Origin: Chloroflexota bacterium
GTDB lineage: Bacteria; Chloroflexota; Anaerolineae; Anaerolineales; Villigracilaceae
NCBI GenBank assembly: GCA_021787595.1
Contig: JAJYLQ010000013.1
Span: 56,688 to 120,687, forward strand
Reading direction: 5' to 3'
Length of the DNA stretch: 64,000 nucleotides
In this document: in pieces, positions 34,478 through 43,066 of the stretch
How the letters are laid out: every line of letters begins with the position of its first letter
How positions within the stretch are numbered: position 1 is the stretch's first letter
Notes under the pieces: model-generated
What the model was told of the DNA's origin: nothing
Database searches by the model: none
The model's input: the letters and a program-made list of their open reading frames with translations, nothing else
Program-made: the position numbers and the translations under genes

Positions 34478-35167
34478 ATGGAACGAATCAAAAATTTCCC
34501 TTACACGCCGCTTCAACTTGCGGTGCATATTTACGCGTGGTCGGAACTGGTCATCATCATTTTCGATCTCTTCACGCACCGCCTGACCGCCAACCCGATC
34601 CAGCAAATGGAGTTGCTCACGGGACGCCACGCGCTCGCGCTGCTGGTTCTCTCGCTGGCCTGCACGCCGTCGAATACAGTCTTCGGCTGGCGCGAACCCA
34701 TCAAACGCCGCCGCGCGCTCGGGCTGTACGCGTTGATGTACGCGGTCCTGCACGTCATCATCTTCATTGATTTGAATAATGGTCTGGCATGGAGCCTGCT
34801 CGTTGACACCGTGATTCAAAAGTCGTACATCCTTTATGGCATGACGGCTTTTCTCATGCTGGTTCCAATGGCGATGACTTCCTTTGACATTTGGAAATCC
34901 CGCCTTGGAAAGAACTGGAAGCGGCTGCATCAATTGATTTATTTCGCCGCGCCGATTGCCGCGCTGCATTATGCGATGGCGGTCAAGGGCGACATCTTCC
35001 ATTTGTCGGGCGATATCAGCCAGCCGCTCGCGTATGGCGCGGTCATCGGACTCCTGCTGTTCCTGCGATTGCCGTTCGTCCGCAGGTTCTTCGCCTCCAT
35101 CCGGACCCGGTTCCGGATTCCGTTTTCAAAATCGAATCCTCAGCCGAAAACAGATTTGCAACCGTAG
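34478..35167 (+). CDS. msrQ: Haem-binding membrane subunit of the MsrPQ system
   Basis: Passes electrons across the membrane to MsrP. 229 residues with about six hydrophobic segments and a ferric-reductase-like layout. Conserved His pairs include LLTGRHALALL (about 50) and LHQLIYFAAPIAALHYAM (about 155-170). The ATG at 34478 is preferred over an upstream TTG. The last codon and stop lie in a 62-bp dispersed element. Confidence 0.88.
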   Translation: MERIKNFPYTPLQLAVHIYAWSELVIIIFDLFTHRLTANPIQQMELLTGRHALALLVLSLACTPSNTVFGWREPIKRRRALGLYALMYAVLHVIIFIDLNNGLAWSLLVDTVIQKSYILYGMTAFLMLVPMAMTSFDIWKSRLGKNWKRLHQLIYFAAPIAALHYAMAVKGDIFHLSGDISQPLAYGAVIGLLLFLRLPFVRRFFASIRTRFRIPFSKSNPQPKTDLQP

Positions 35168-35224
35168 GGGCGCAGCGGAATCAAAAGACGCACTTGACGA
35201 ATCAACGTCCCGCTGTGCCCCTAC
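35163..35224. repeat. 62-bp inverted-repeat element, copy B
   Basis: CGTAGGGGCGCAGCG ... CCCGCTGTGCCCCTAC. It provides the TAG stop codon of msrQ. Confidence 0.85.
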
Positions 35225-35228
35225 AAAT

Positions 35229-35453
35229 TTAAAAAATCCCTTTTAGAAATAACAGCAATCCAATGATCGCCATCGGGATTCCGACGATGGCGCCGATGAT
35301 CGTCAGGCTGACGATCACGCCGACGATGATGAAGACGAGTCCGATCACCATTGCCACGAAGCGGCCCGTCAATCCGACGATGGTTGCGATCAGCTGCCAG
35401 ATGAAAACAAACGGCCAAAGCACGCAGGAAATGTAATGATGTTTGTGAGTCAT
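35229..35453 (-). CDS. Small two-helix membrane protein
   Basis: 74 residues, mostly hydrophobic (VLWPFVFIWQLIATIVGLTG, then a Val/Ile-rich second segment). GGAGG precedes the ATG. No family recognised. It is divergent from the DsbA-like gene and convergent with msrQ. Confidence 0.6.
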   Translation of the reverse strand: MTHKHHYISCVLWPFVFIWQLIATIVGLTGRFVAMVIGLVFIIVGVIVSLTIIGAIVGIPMAIIGLLLFLKGIF

Positions 35454-35519
35454 TACGGAAAACCTCCGGTAGGATATACGTCCTAATGGACGATTTGTTC
35501 CGCATGTTATAATGCGCCC

Positions 35520-36323
35520 ATGCCAACCAGAAAGAAATCCACAATCGAAGAAATTCCTCCTGAGCCGGTCATTGAACCTGTTGACGAACCGGTCGAAGAA
35601 GAAGAAAAAGCAGAAACCTTCACGTTCAAAGCCACGCACTTTTACGCGGTGATGGTCGTGCTGGCCTTCTCGGTCGGGGTGATTCTCGGCTACCTCATCT
35701 GGGGACGCGCTCCCACCGGAACAACGGCGGCCGCTCAAAGTCCCGGAGAGATCGTGCAGGCACCGGCTACGGCCGCGCCGCAATATGTGCGTTATAAAGT
35801 CCCGACCGATGGATTCCCCAGCCTCGGCCCGGCGAACGCGCCGATCACCATCGTCGAGTTCGCGGATTTCGAGTGCCCGTACTGCCGCGCCTGGCAGCAG
35901 CAGACATACCAGCCGCTGCTGGCCGCGTATCCCGGCAAGATCCGAATCGTGTACCGCGATTTCCCGCTCACCAGCATTCATCCGGATGCCATGCCAGCCG
36001 CGGAAGCGGCCCAATGCGCCAACGAACAGAATGCCTTCTGGCCTTTTCACGACAAACTGTTCGGCAGCTCGAACCTTGGCGATACGGTTTATCAGCAATA
36101 CGCGCAGGAGCTTGGTTTGAACATGACGCAGTTCAACCAATGTTACAGCTCGCATAAATACCAGCAGGCGATTCAAGCCGACAGCGACTTTGCCACGAAT
36201 CTGGGCGTCAACTCCACGCCGACGTTTTTCATCAACGGGCTGGCTGTGATCGGCGCGCAGCCGATTGATGTATTCAAGCAGGTCATTGACAAGGAACTCG
36301 CCGGGCAAATCCCAAATAATTAA
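35520..36323 (+). CDS. DsbA-family membrane-anchored thiol-disulfide oxidoreductase
   Basis: 267 residues. An acidic N-terminus (EEIPPEPVIEPVDEPVEEEE) is followed by one membrane helix (about 40-62) and a thioredoxin-fold domain. The active site is CPYC in FADFECPYCRAWQQQ (about 118-121), and the cis-Pro loop is in VNSTPTFFINGL. Likely catalyses disulfide formation or reduction outside the membrane. A divergent small membrane protein shares the promoter region. Confidence 0.88.
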   Translation: MPTRKKSTIEEIPPEPVIEPVDEPVEEEEKAETFTFKATHFYAVMVVLAFSVGVILGYLIWGRAPTGTTAAAQSPGEIVQAPATAAPQYVRYKVPTDGFPSLGPANAPITIVEFADFECPYCRAWQQQTYQPLLAAYPGKIRIVYRDFPLTSIHPDAMPAAEAAQCANEQNAFWPFHDKLFGSSNLGDTVYQQYAQELGLNMTQFNQCYSSHKYQQAIQADSDFATNLGVNSTPTFFINGLAVIGAQPIDVFKQVIDKELAGQIPNN

Positions 36324-36400
36324 TTCGCAGGGCGTCCGGTCGCGCAGCACGCAACGCGCGGGCTGCCCAATTTTTTATGAGCAGGTCATGTGTTATTGTA

Positions 36401-36482
36401 CAATACCTTCGCCAATGCGGCATCGGGAGCGGCGAACGTAGGGACAATTTGCCAAATTGCCCCACAAATGGCGAAGGTATTG
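36401..36482. mobile_element. MITE-like 82-bp element, copy 1
   Basis: Terminal inverted repeats CAATACCTTCGCCA / TGGCGAAGGTATTG (14 of 14), an internal palindrome GGGACAATTTGCC / AAATTG, and 6-base direct flanks ATTGTA at 36395-36400 and 36483-36488. Copy 2 is at 52936-53017 in opposite orientation with two mismatches over 82 bases. Confidence 0.9.
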
Positions 36483-36503
36483 ATTGTAATGATCACTTTA
36501 AGC

Positions 36504-36539
36504 TGCTAATGTCATTGCCACGTGGCAATGACATTAGCA
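36504..36539. repeat. 36-bp perfect palindrome upstream of the deoxynucleoside kinase gene
   Basis: TGCTAATGTCATTGCCAC followed directly by its reverse complement, ending 17 bases before the start codon. The central GTCATTGCCACGTGGCAATG matches the ends of the GTCATTGC element family (37223-37350, 46792-47003). Confidence 0.85.
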
Positions 36540-36555
36540 ACAACGGAGGAAAGAG

Positions 36556-37221
36556 ATGAAAAAATTCGTGGCGGTGGCTGGCAACATCGGCGTGGGAAAA
36601 TCCACGCTGGTTGGCATGTTGTGCGAGAGCCTCGGCTGGCAGGCGTTCTACGAACCGGTCAGCGAGAATCCGTACCTCGCCGATTTTTATTCCGACATGT
36701 CTGCGTGGGCATTCCATTCGCAGGTTTTCTTTTTGACGCGCCGGCTTCGGTCGCATTACGAATTGTCGCAATTCCCCGACTCAGTTATTCAAGATCGAAG
36801 CGTCTACGAAGACGCCGACATCTTTGCCCAGAATCTTTTCGCACAGGGATACATCACGCGGCGCGATTACGAAACGTATCGCGAATTGTACGAGACGACG
36901 GTCCAGCTTTTGCCGCCTCCCGATCTGATGATCTATCTGCGCGCCTCGGTGCCGACCCTGATGAATCGGATTTCGCACCGCGGCCGCGACTACGAGCGCA
37001 CCATCGCGCCCGAATATTTGCAAAGCCTGAACGATCTCTACGAAGCGTGGATCTCGGATTTTGTGCTTTGCCCGATCCTGACGATCCCCGCCGACGATCT
37101 GGATTACGTCGCGCACTCCGGCCATTTGAAGCTGATCGCCTCGAAGGTCCAGGAGAAGTTGACTGGGAATGAAGAAGTTGTGTTCGAGGCCGAGGAAGTA
37201 GCAAAGGCGGCGGAGGATTGA
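36556..37221 (+). CDS. Deoxynucleoside kinase (dCK/dGK type)
   Basis: Phosphorylates deoxynucleosides in nucleotide salvage; cytoplasmic. 221 residues. P-loop GNIGVGKST (9-17), the family motifs EPVSENPYL (about 33) and DRSVYEDADIFA (about 79-90), and the LID-type Arg region RISHRGRDYER (about 137-147). GGAGGAAAGAG precedes the ATG. The substrate preference cannot be told. Confidence 0.92.
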   Translation: MKKFVAVAGNIGVGKSTLVGMLCESLGWQAFYEPVSENPYLADFYSDMSAWAFHSQVFFLTRRLRSHYELSQFPDSVIQDRSVYEDADIFAQNLFAQGYITRRDYETYRELYETTVQLLPPPDLMIYLRASVPTLMNRISHRGRDYERTIAPEYLQSLNDLYEAWISDFVLCPILTIPADDLDYVAHSGHLKLIASKVQEKLTGNEEVVFEAEEVAKAAED

Positions 37222-37222
37222 C

Positions 37223-37350
37223 AACTGTCATTGCGAGTGGCGTCCTGAACGGAGCGGAGTGAAGTCGAAGGATGCCATGCGGCAATCTCAGATAAATGTA
37301 AAACAGGAGATTGCCACGTCGAGAAGAACACTCTCCTCGCAATGACAGTT
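37223..37350. repeat. TIR element AACTGTCATTGCGAG (128 bp)
   Basis: Perfect 15-base terminal inverted repeats and inner GGCAATCTC / GAGATTGCC arms. A CTGAACGGAGCGGAGTGAAG-type block lies inside. Its right end overlaps the stop codon of the lamin-tail gene. Confidence 0.85.
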
Positions 37351-39281
37351 TATTTCACAATCGTCTGCCACTTGCTGTAGTTATCCGGCACGGGGAAATC
37401 GCTTTGACCGGCAAGTTGATTCCAGTAATTTTGATTCCAAACGTCCGCGCCGAACGCGTCACAGATGGCCCGGACAAACGGCCCGGGGACGGTATCCGCC
37501 AGCAGGCACGGAGTCGGCTCGATGGCGATGCTGGTCGGCTGCACGGGCGCGACCCCCGTCAGCGCGTTCTCGTTGCCGGGCGTCGGGAAACACGGATGCG
37601 TCCAATAACCGATCCCGTCCGGGATGCGGCAATAGGATTGGTCCGCGGCTTCGACCGGGCCGTACGTGCGCGCGTCCACGATGAGGCCGGACGGATTGGT
37701 CAGGCGCACGGAGTCGCCGCTGTCAATCAGCAGGATGCCGGTCGTGGAGCCGTAAAAGACGGCACGTTGGCCGGGCTTGAGGGTTTGACTCGGAAGCGAA
37801 TAGGATTTTCCGCCGATGTTCGGGTCGTCGCTCAAACTCCAGCCCGACAAGCTGACGTTGATCACGCCCACGTTTTCGATCTCGATGAATTCATCGTAGA
37901 CATTGATCTGGCCGTCGTTGTTCCAATCATGACCGGCGCGCGGCAGGAATTCATTGATGGCTAATTTCGGCGCAGGCGTGGGAGGAGGCGAGGTCGGTGT
38001 TTTTGTTTTGGGAATGGCAGTAGGAACAAGTCCCCAAGCCCAGTTCTGATGTCTGGGCGTGCCATTTACAAGATTCCCGCCACAATCATGAACTGTGCGG
38101 TCAGCGGCATTTGGATCTGCATACGTAATCCATGAACCAGAGGAAGTACCCAAGAACAAGCCGCGCCGCTCCATGCTGGCATAGTTCGGGTATGCAGTAC
38201 CTGCGAGCCAACCTGAACTGTTGCCAGCAACATCAATCTGATTGCCGGAGGGGTCTATTAATTCAAGGGTTTCACCATAGTTTGATAATAGATTCCCAGT
38301 GAAGGTTTGATCTACTGTTACATCTGTAGACTTGAACACAACGCAAGCACTAGGAGTGGGCGTACTGCTGGAAGTATGTGCAAGTAAATAATAGCCACCG
38401 GATGGGAGAAGAATATTTGATAAAGCAATGTTCAAATAACCGTCGGCTGTAGCCAGACTCCAGCCCCCAAGGTTGATAGCTACTGAACTTGGATTATAAA
38501 GTTCAATCCATTCATCATTAGAGGAATACTTTGTGCCCATCCAACCAACTTCGCTGATGATGATGGACAGATAAGTATAAGAGGATGGAGTGAATGTAGC
38601 TGTAGGGGTTGGAGTTGGGTTTCCGCAAGTTGTAACGGTACTCGTTGTGTTTAACGGATCACTTGGGCTACGAAGGAAGAAGTCATTAGCATTATTACCT
38701 GTATCTATACAATTGCCAGAAGCATCCGATTTACGCTCATAGCTCTGATCCGCTGTTCCAGCTGGAAGTGTTGCTAAAGGCATACCTTCAAAATATAAAG
38801 TAGTAGTGCACATACCCACTTTATCAATCGGAGTTTGACTGGAGTTAAGTATTGCAATGCCACCGTTATCCGCAATGCTACTAGAAAAAAATAGGTCAGG
38901 TGTCAGAGAAATAGATGGCGATGGAGTCCCCACACCATAATTAGCGATCAAATAGTGTTGCCACGGCCCGAGAGTGGTAGACGGTGGAACAGTCGCTAAT
39001 GGCGTTGTCCCCGTAGAACATCCTGCTGACTTAGAAATTATTATTCCGCTTATATCTACTGAAATTCCAGTAGGGTTATAGATATCTATGAATTCATCGT
39101 TTCCACCATTAGGCCCATGCGAGCGAAACTGACTGATAACGAGATGATCTAGTGTAGATATAGGTGTGGCTTGTTGTATCGGTTGAGCAGCCATCACAGA
39201 ATTAACAACCGACACAGCTCCCACCAACCCCACCAACAAGAATAGAACAAACAAACCGCGCAGATACGATCTATGATCCAT
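37350..39281 (-). CDS. Secreted protein with three lamin-tail domains
   Basis: 643 residues with a signal peptide (MDHRSYLRGLFVLFLLVGLVG). Three lamin-tail (LTD) domains lie near 45-200, 235-400 and 450-580 (each with NEFIDIYNP-, DEWIELYNP- or DEFIEIENV-type motifs), joined by Thr/Pro linkers. The N-terminal two-thirds (38000-39280) uses visibly more AT-rich codons than the third domain (37350-38000). Role: extracellular or cell-surface binding or structural; the ligand is unknown. Confidence 0.85.
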   Translation of the reverse strand: MDHRSYLRGLFVLFLLVGLVGAVSVVNSVMAAQPIQQATPISTLDHLVISQFRSHGPNGGNDEFIDIYNPTGISVDISGIIISKSAGCSTGTTPLATVPPSTTLGPWQHYLIANYGVGTPSPSISLTPDLFFSSSIADNGGIAILNSSQTPIDKVGMCTTTLYFEGMPLATLPAGTADQSYERKSDASGNCIDTGNNANDFFLRSPSDPLNTTSTVTTCGNPTPTPTATFTPSSYTYLSIIISEVGWMGTKYSSNDEWIELYNPSSVAINLGGWSLATADGYLNIALSNILLPSGGYYLLAHTSSSTPTPSACVVFKSTDVTVDQTFTGNLLSNYGETLELIDPSGNQIDVAGNSSGWLAGTAYPNYASMERRGLFLGTSSGSWITYADPNAADRTVHDCGGNLVNGTPRHQNWAWGLVPTAIPKTKTPTSPPPTPAPKLAINEFLPRAGHDWNNDGQINVYDEFIEIENVGVINVSLSGWSLSDDPNIGGKSYSLPSQTLKPGQRAVFYGSTTGILLIDSGDSVRLTNPSGLIVDARTYGPVEAADQSYCRIPDGIGYWTHPCFPTPGNENALTGVAPVQPTSIAIEPTPCLLADTVPGPFVRAICDAFGADVWNQNYWNQLAGQSDFPVPDNYSKWQTIVK

Positions 39282-39520
39282 CGAGTCAATTGTAGCAGAA
39301 ACGCGCCGCTCTTGAGGCTGCGTCGCACCTTTCCAAATGGGATTCTTTCTCAGTGCGGATTCCAGCTATTTACGAGATAGGTCTGCGGGTCGGGTGCGAC
39401 GCACTCACGCGGAATACGCGGCGCGCCGTGCTTTTCGATTTGGAAGGCACGGCGCGCCAAAACCGTCCCTGTGAGGAATGTCGAAAAAACGGCGGCCAGC
39501 AAACGGCCTGGAGAGATGCG
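39282..39520. other. Intergenic region with several inverted repeats
   Basis: No gene seen. CTGCGTCGCACC pairs with GGGTGCGACGCA about 60 bases on. GGCGCGCCGTGC / GCACGGCGCGCC forms a 12-base stem at about 39419-39458. The region would be the 3' side of spoVS. Confidence 0.55.
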
Positions 39521-39781
39521 TCAGCGCGGGTCAATCACCAGCTTGATGGCTGTCCTCACTTTGTCTTCGATCTCCACGTCCACAAATTCGGGGACGCAGA
39601 CCACCTCGATGCCGTCGTTCTTGAGATAACCGGTCGCCAGCACCAACGCCTTGACGGCCTGGTTCACGGCCCCGGCGCCGATGGCCTGCACTTCCGCGTG
39701 TTTGTGCTCGCGGATGACACCTGCAATCGCCCCGGCAACAGCAGAGGTTCGGGAGTTCGCGGAAACTTTGATCATGTCCAT
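39521..39781 (-). CDS. spoVS: SpoVS family protein
   Basis: 86 residues, Alba-like fold. MDMIKVSANSRTSAVAGAIA and AIGAGAVNQAVKALVLATGYL are family hallmarks. In Bacillus SpoVS affects septation and spore formation; the family is also common in non-sporulating Chloroflexota, so the role here is probably regulatory and nucleic-acid related (inference). Confidence 0.9.
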   Translation of the reverse strand: MDMIKVSANSRTSAVAGAIAGVIREHKHAEVQAIGAGAVNQAVKALVLATGYLKNDGIEVVCVPEFVDVEIEDKVRTAIKLVIDPR

Positions 39782-39872
39782 GTGTGCCTCCCAGGCAAGG
39801 AAAGAGGGGCTTGTTCATACAAAATTGTACAGGATTTGCAGGCGGACTTCAAGCGGTACTTTTGGCGGAAAA

Positions 39873-40205
39873 ACACAAAGCGCAAAGACAAAAAGGGCTC
39901 TACCTTTTCCAGCGGGACGAGCAATAAACTTAACAGCTCTTTGCCACGAATTCCACGAATGGTCGCGAATGTCTCCAAAAAATTCGTGCGAATTCGCGAA
40001 ATTCGTGGCTGAGGATTTGGCTTTCCCGTTAAAAGCGGGAGAGCCACAAAAAGAAAACACGAATTCCACGAATTAGCGAGTGAGACGAATAAAAAATTCG
40101 CGCAATTCGCTCCTTCGCGACATTTGCGTTGGATTTTTCACCGCGAAGCACGCCAGGGGCGCAAAGGTTTTGTGGTTTCTTCGCGAACCTGGCGGTTCAA
40201 GATTT
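39873..40205. repeat. Intergenic block of AATTCGTG/CACGAATT repeats
   Basis: No gene seen between 39782 and 40281. Multiple CCACGAATTCCACGAAT and AATTCGTG-type units lie at 39940-40075. A CGCGAAGCACGCCAGGGGCG block facing CGCGAACCTGGCG follows near 40140-40190. Confidence 0.6.
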
Positions 40206-40281
40206 TCGCTCAACATTGCGATGTTTTCATGAATTAGCGGTTTGGTATACTTGCCGCATCTCACACAAAGGAGAGAAGCTC

Positions 40282-42081
40282 ATGTCCGCCGTGCCGCGTT
40301 GGGATTTGACAAACGTTTATCCGTCCCTTGAATCAAAGGAATTCAAAGCCGCCATCGAAGATTATAAAAAACAAGTCGCCGGCCTCGGGAAATTTTTCGA
40401 CAGGAAGGTAGCCATGGCCGGCGCCAAAACACCCGCCAGCGAACTGGCCGCGCTGATCGGCGAAACGGTCAGCCGCATCAACAAGATCCAAATGCTGTCT
40501 GGAACCATCGGGCCGTTCATTTACTCGTATGTGACGACGGACTCGCACGACAAAGCCGCCACGCGCGCCCTTTCGGAATTCGAGCAGGCCGGCCTGCCGA
40601 TGAACAAGCTCTTCATCCGCTTCCGAAGCTGGCTGGGCAAGGCCGGCCCGAAGCTGGATAAAGCCATCGCCAAAAATAAAATTGCGGAAGCGCACGCGTT
40701 CATGCTGAAGGAATCCGCGGAGCAAAGCAAATATCAAATGGACGACGAACTCGAAGGACTCGCTTCGGAACTCAGCCTGAGCGGGGGCAACGCCTTCGAG
40801 AAACTGCAGGGGACGGTGACCTCGCAGCTTTCCGTGGACTTCGAACTGGACGGCGAGACGAAGAAGCTTCCCATGCCCGCGCTGATCAACCTGCGCTCGC
40901 ACCCGGACGAATCGGTCCGCCGCCGCGCCTACGAGGCGGAAAACAAGGCCTGGGAGTCAGTCAAGGAAACATTGGCCGCGTGCCTGAACGGAGTCAAAGG
41001 CGAGGCGAACACGCTGGACAAACGCCGCGGCCGCAAGGACGCGGTCCATTCCGCGCTCGACGCGGCGCGCATTGACCGCAAGACCCTCGAAGCCATGCTG
41101 GGCGCCATGCAGGATTCATTCCCGATGTTCCGCAGATATTTCAAAGCCAAAGCGAAGAAACTCGGCAAGGAACAACTGGCGTGGTGGGATGTCTTTGCAC
41201 CGCTGGGCAAGACGGACAAGGTGTATTCGTTCGAGGAGGCGCGCGATTTTGTTTTGGATAACTTTGGAAAATTCTCGCCCGACCTCAAGGCGTTTGCGAA
41301 GCGCGCCTTCGACAACAACTGGATTGACGCCGAACAGCGCGACGGCAAACGCGGCGGCGCGTTCTGCATGGGCATTTCGGGCGTGAAGGAAAGCCGCGTG
41401 CTGTGCAACTTCGACGGCTCGTTCGACCAGGTCAGCACCATCGCGCACGAACTGGGTCACGGCTTCCACAACGATTGCGCCTTCGAAGCGGGCAAGACCG
41501 AATTGCAGCAGCTCACGCCGATGACGCTGGCCGAGACCGCATCCACCATGTGCGAGACCATCGTGACTGAAGCTGTCCTTTCGTCCACGAAAGACCTGCA
41601 GGAAGAACTGGCGGTGCTCGAAGCGCAGATCCAGGGCGCGGCGCAAATCGTCGTTGACATCTATTCGCGCTATCTCTTCGAAAAGGAAGTCTTCGAGCGC
41701 CGCGAACAAGCCGAACTCTCGGCGGACGATTTCAACGAGATCATGGAACGCGCCCAAAAAGCGACGTATGGCGACGGTCTCGATGAGCGCTATCTGCAAA
41801 AATTCATGTGGACCTGGAAGCCGCATTATTATTCGCCAACGCTTTCGTTCTATAACTTCCCTTACGCGTTCGGATTGTTGTTTGCCACCGGTTTGTATGC
41901 CATCTACCAGCAGCGCGGTTCAGCGTTTGTGGAAGATTATAAAAAGCTTTTGGCTTCGACTGGTGAAGCTTCCGCTGCGGATTTGGCGAAACGCTTCGGC
42001 ATCAACATCCGCACCAAGAAATTCTGGGAAGACAGTTTGGCGATCATTGGAAAACGAATAGAAAGATATTGCGAGATTTAG
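40282..42081 (+). CDS. pepF: M3 family oligoendopeptidase
   Basis: Cytoplasmic zinc peptidase, 599 residues from the ATG at 40282 (AAAGGAGAGAAGCTC precedes). HELGH at 389-393 gives the two zinc His and the catalytic Glu; the third ligand is Glu 418 in LAETAST. The PepF/M3B layout and C-terminal FYNFPYAFGLLFATGLYAIY fit. Degrades oligopeptides. A large hairpin follows the stop. Confidence 0.93.
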   Translation: MSAVPRWDLTNVYPSLESKEFKAAIEDYKKQVAGLGKFFDRKVAMAGAKTPASELAALIGETVSRINKIQMLSGTIGPFIYSYVTTDSHDKAATRALSEFEQAGLPMNKLFIRFRSWLGKAGPKLDKAIAKNKIAEAHAFMLKESAEQSKYQMDDELEGLASELSLSGGNAFEKLQGTVTSQLSVDFELDGETKKLPMPALINLRSHPDESVRRRAYEAENKAWESVKETLAACLNGVKGEANTLDKRRGRKDAVHSALDAARIDRKTLEAMLGAMQDSFPMFRRYFKAKAKKLGKEQLAWWDVFAPLGKTDKVYSFEEARDFVLDNFGKFSPDLKAFAKRAFDNNWIDAEQRDGKRGGAFCMGISGVKESRVLCNFDGSFDQVSTIAHELGHGFHNDCAFEAGKTELQQLTPMTLAETASTMCETIVTEAVLSSTKDLQEELAVLEAQIQGAAQIVVDIYSRYLFEKEVFERREQAELSADDFNEIMERAQKATYGDGLDERYLQKFMWTWKPHYYSPTLSFYNFPYAFGLLFATGLYAIYQQRGSAFVEDYKKLLASTGEASAADLAKRFGINIRTKKFWEDSLAIIGKRIERYCEI

Positions 42082-42086
42082 AAAGA

Positions 42087-42125
42087 TAAACGTGATAGTC
42101 ACCTCTGATGTGACTGTCACGTTTA
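42087..42125. terminator. Long hairpin after pepF
   Basis: TAAACGTGATAGTCAC / GTGACTGTCACGTTTA with a 7-base loop and no clear T tract on the plus strand. May work as a terminator or as an RNA-stability element. Confidence 0.5.
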
Positions 42126-42166
42126 CACCAACGACAAGTATTTAGATGAAGGAAAGGAGATCATGC

Positions 42167-42571
42167 ATGACGCAACCGCAAGGACAACTCATATCCGTGA
42201 TGTTGGCCGTTTCTAGTACGCCCACTGCTGTAGAGTGGTATAAGCGTGCGCTAAACGCAACTGTGCTATGGAGCCTGGGGTCAGTAGCGGGTTTAGAGAT
42301 TGCCGGTGCGCCATTTTTCTTGGGAGAACCAGCCAACAACGGTTGGGAAAGCCCATCGAAACTTGGAATCACATCCGCGCGGATTGAATTGTTTTGTGAT
42401 GATCCAGACACAATGATCGCACACGCTCTAGAAGCAGGTGCAACCGGCCTTCTTGATATTCAGGATCGCCAGAGACCTTGGGGAATCCATCGGCAAGGTG
42501 CATTCCGAGATCCATTTGGACACATCTGGTTCGTTGGTGATAGGTCGCCACTGAGTCGGTATACTGGTTAG
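42167..42571 (+). CDS. VOC (glyoxalase/bleomycin-resistance) family protein
   Basis: 134 residues. AAGGAAAGGAG precedes the ATG. The pattern matches PhnB-like VOC proteins: a VEWYKRALNATVLW start and a QGAFRDPFGHIWFVGDR end. Substrate unknown. Confidence 0.85.
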   Translation: MTQPQGQLISVMLAVSSTPTAVEWYKRALNATVLWSLGSVAGLEIAGAPFFLGEPANNGWESPSKLGITSARIELFCDDPDTMIAHALEAGATGLLDIQDRQRPWGIHRQGAFRDPFGHIWFVGDRSPLSRYTG

Positions 42572-42625
42572 CAGCAGTTCAGCATGTATATGCTTTGTTT
42601 TATCAAAAACAAACCGCTGTAATGA

Positions 42626-42690
42626 AAACCTCCGAGTTCTTCGCGAAGCACTTCCGAAGGGAGCAAAAACTCGGAAGTTTATTCTTTTAC
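42626..42690. repeat. AACCTCCGAGTTCTTC inverted-repeat element
   Basis: AAACCTCCGAGTTCTTCGCG ... AAAACTCGGAAGTTT, then TATTCTTTT; it may also serve as the VOC terminator. Related units lie inside gatB (45634-45669) and at 51309-51342. Confidence 0.75.
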
Positions 42691-42772
42691 TGCTTACTGC
42701 CTCTATGCCCCGCCGCACAGCGCGCCAGCCAGCATGGCCTTGACCACGCGGGTTATCGCGTATAATTGGGTC

Positions 42773-43066
42773 ATGCAAGCTGCACAGCGCCTTCCTTACG
42801 TTTGGGATTACGATCTCGACCAGGGTCAATTCCGCGAAATCCTTGAAGGCCGTCTCGCAAAAGGGCGGCTGAATCAGGACTGGGCGGCGCGTCGTTTGCT
42901 GGAATATGCTTCCTACGATGAGATCATTCATTTGATCGGTTATAAAAGACTTGTGGAAAACTGGTCCCGCTGGCGCGGACATATCCGCTCGAAAAGCCGC
43001 GTGCGCGGGTTTGACTTTCTTGTCAAGTGGCTTCCCGAAAAACATCCCGAACTTCTCCATGGCTAA
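42773..43066 (+). CDS. Small partner protein upstream of the AbiEii-like gene
   Basis: 97 residues. Charged and aromatic-rich (YVWDYDLDQGQFREILEG, VRGFDFLVKWLPEKH). No known antitoxin domain recognised. It overlaps the following nucleotidyltransferase gene by 8 bases. The layout suggests an antitoxin or partner role; this is inference from position. Confidence 0.6.
   Translation: MQAAQRLPYVWDYDLDQGQFREILEGRLAKGRLNQDWAARRLLEYASYDEIIHLIGYKRLVENWSRWRGHIRSKSRVRGFDFLVKWLPEKHPELLHG

Noticed and set aside
35454..36350. Upstream extension of the small membrane-protein frame over the DsbA-like gene
   Set aside because: The extension is antisense to the DsbA-like gene; GGAGG at the inner ATG decides the start at 35453.
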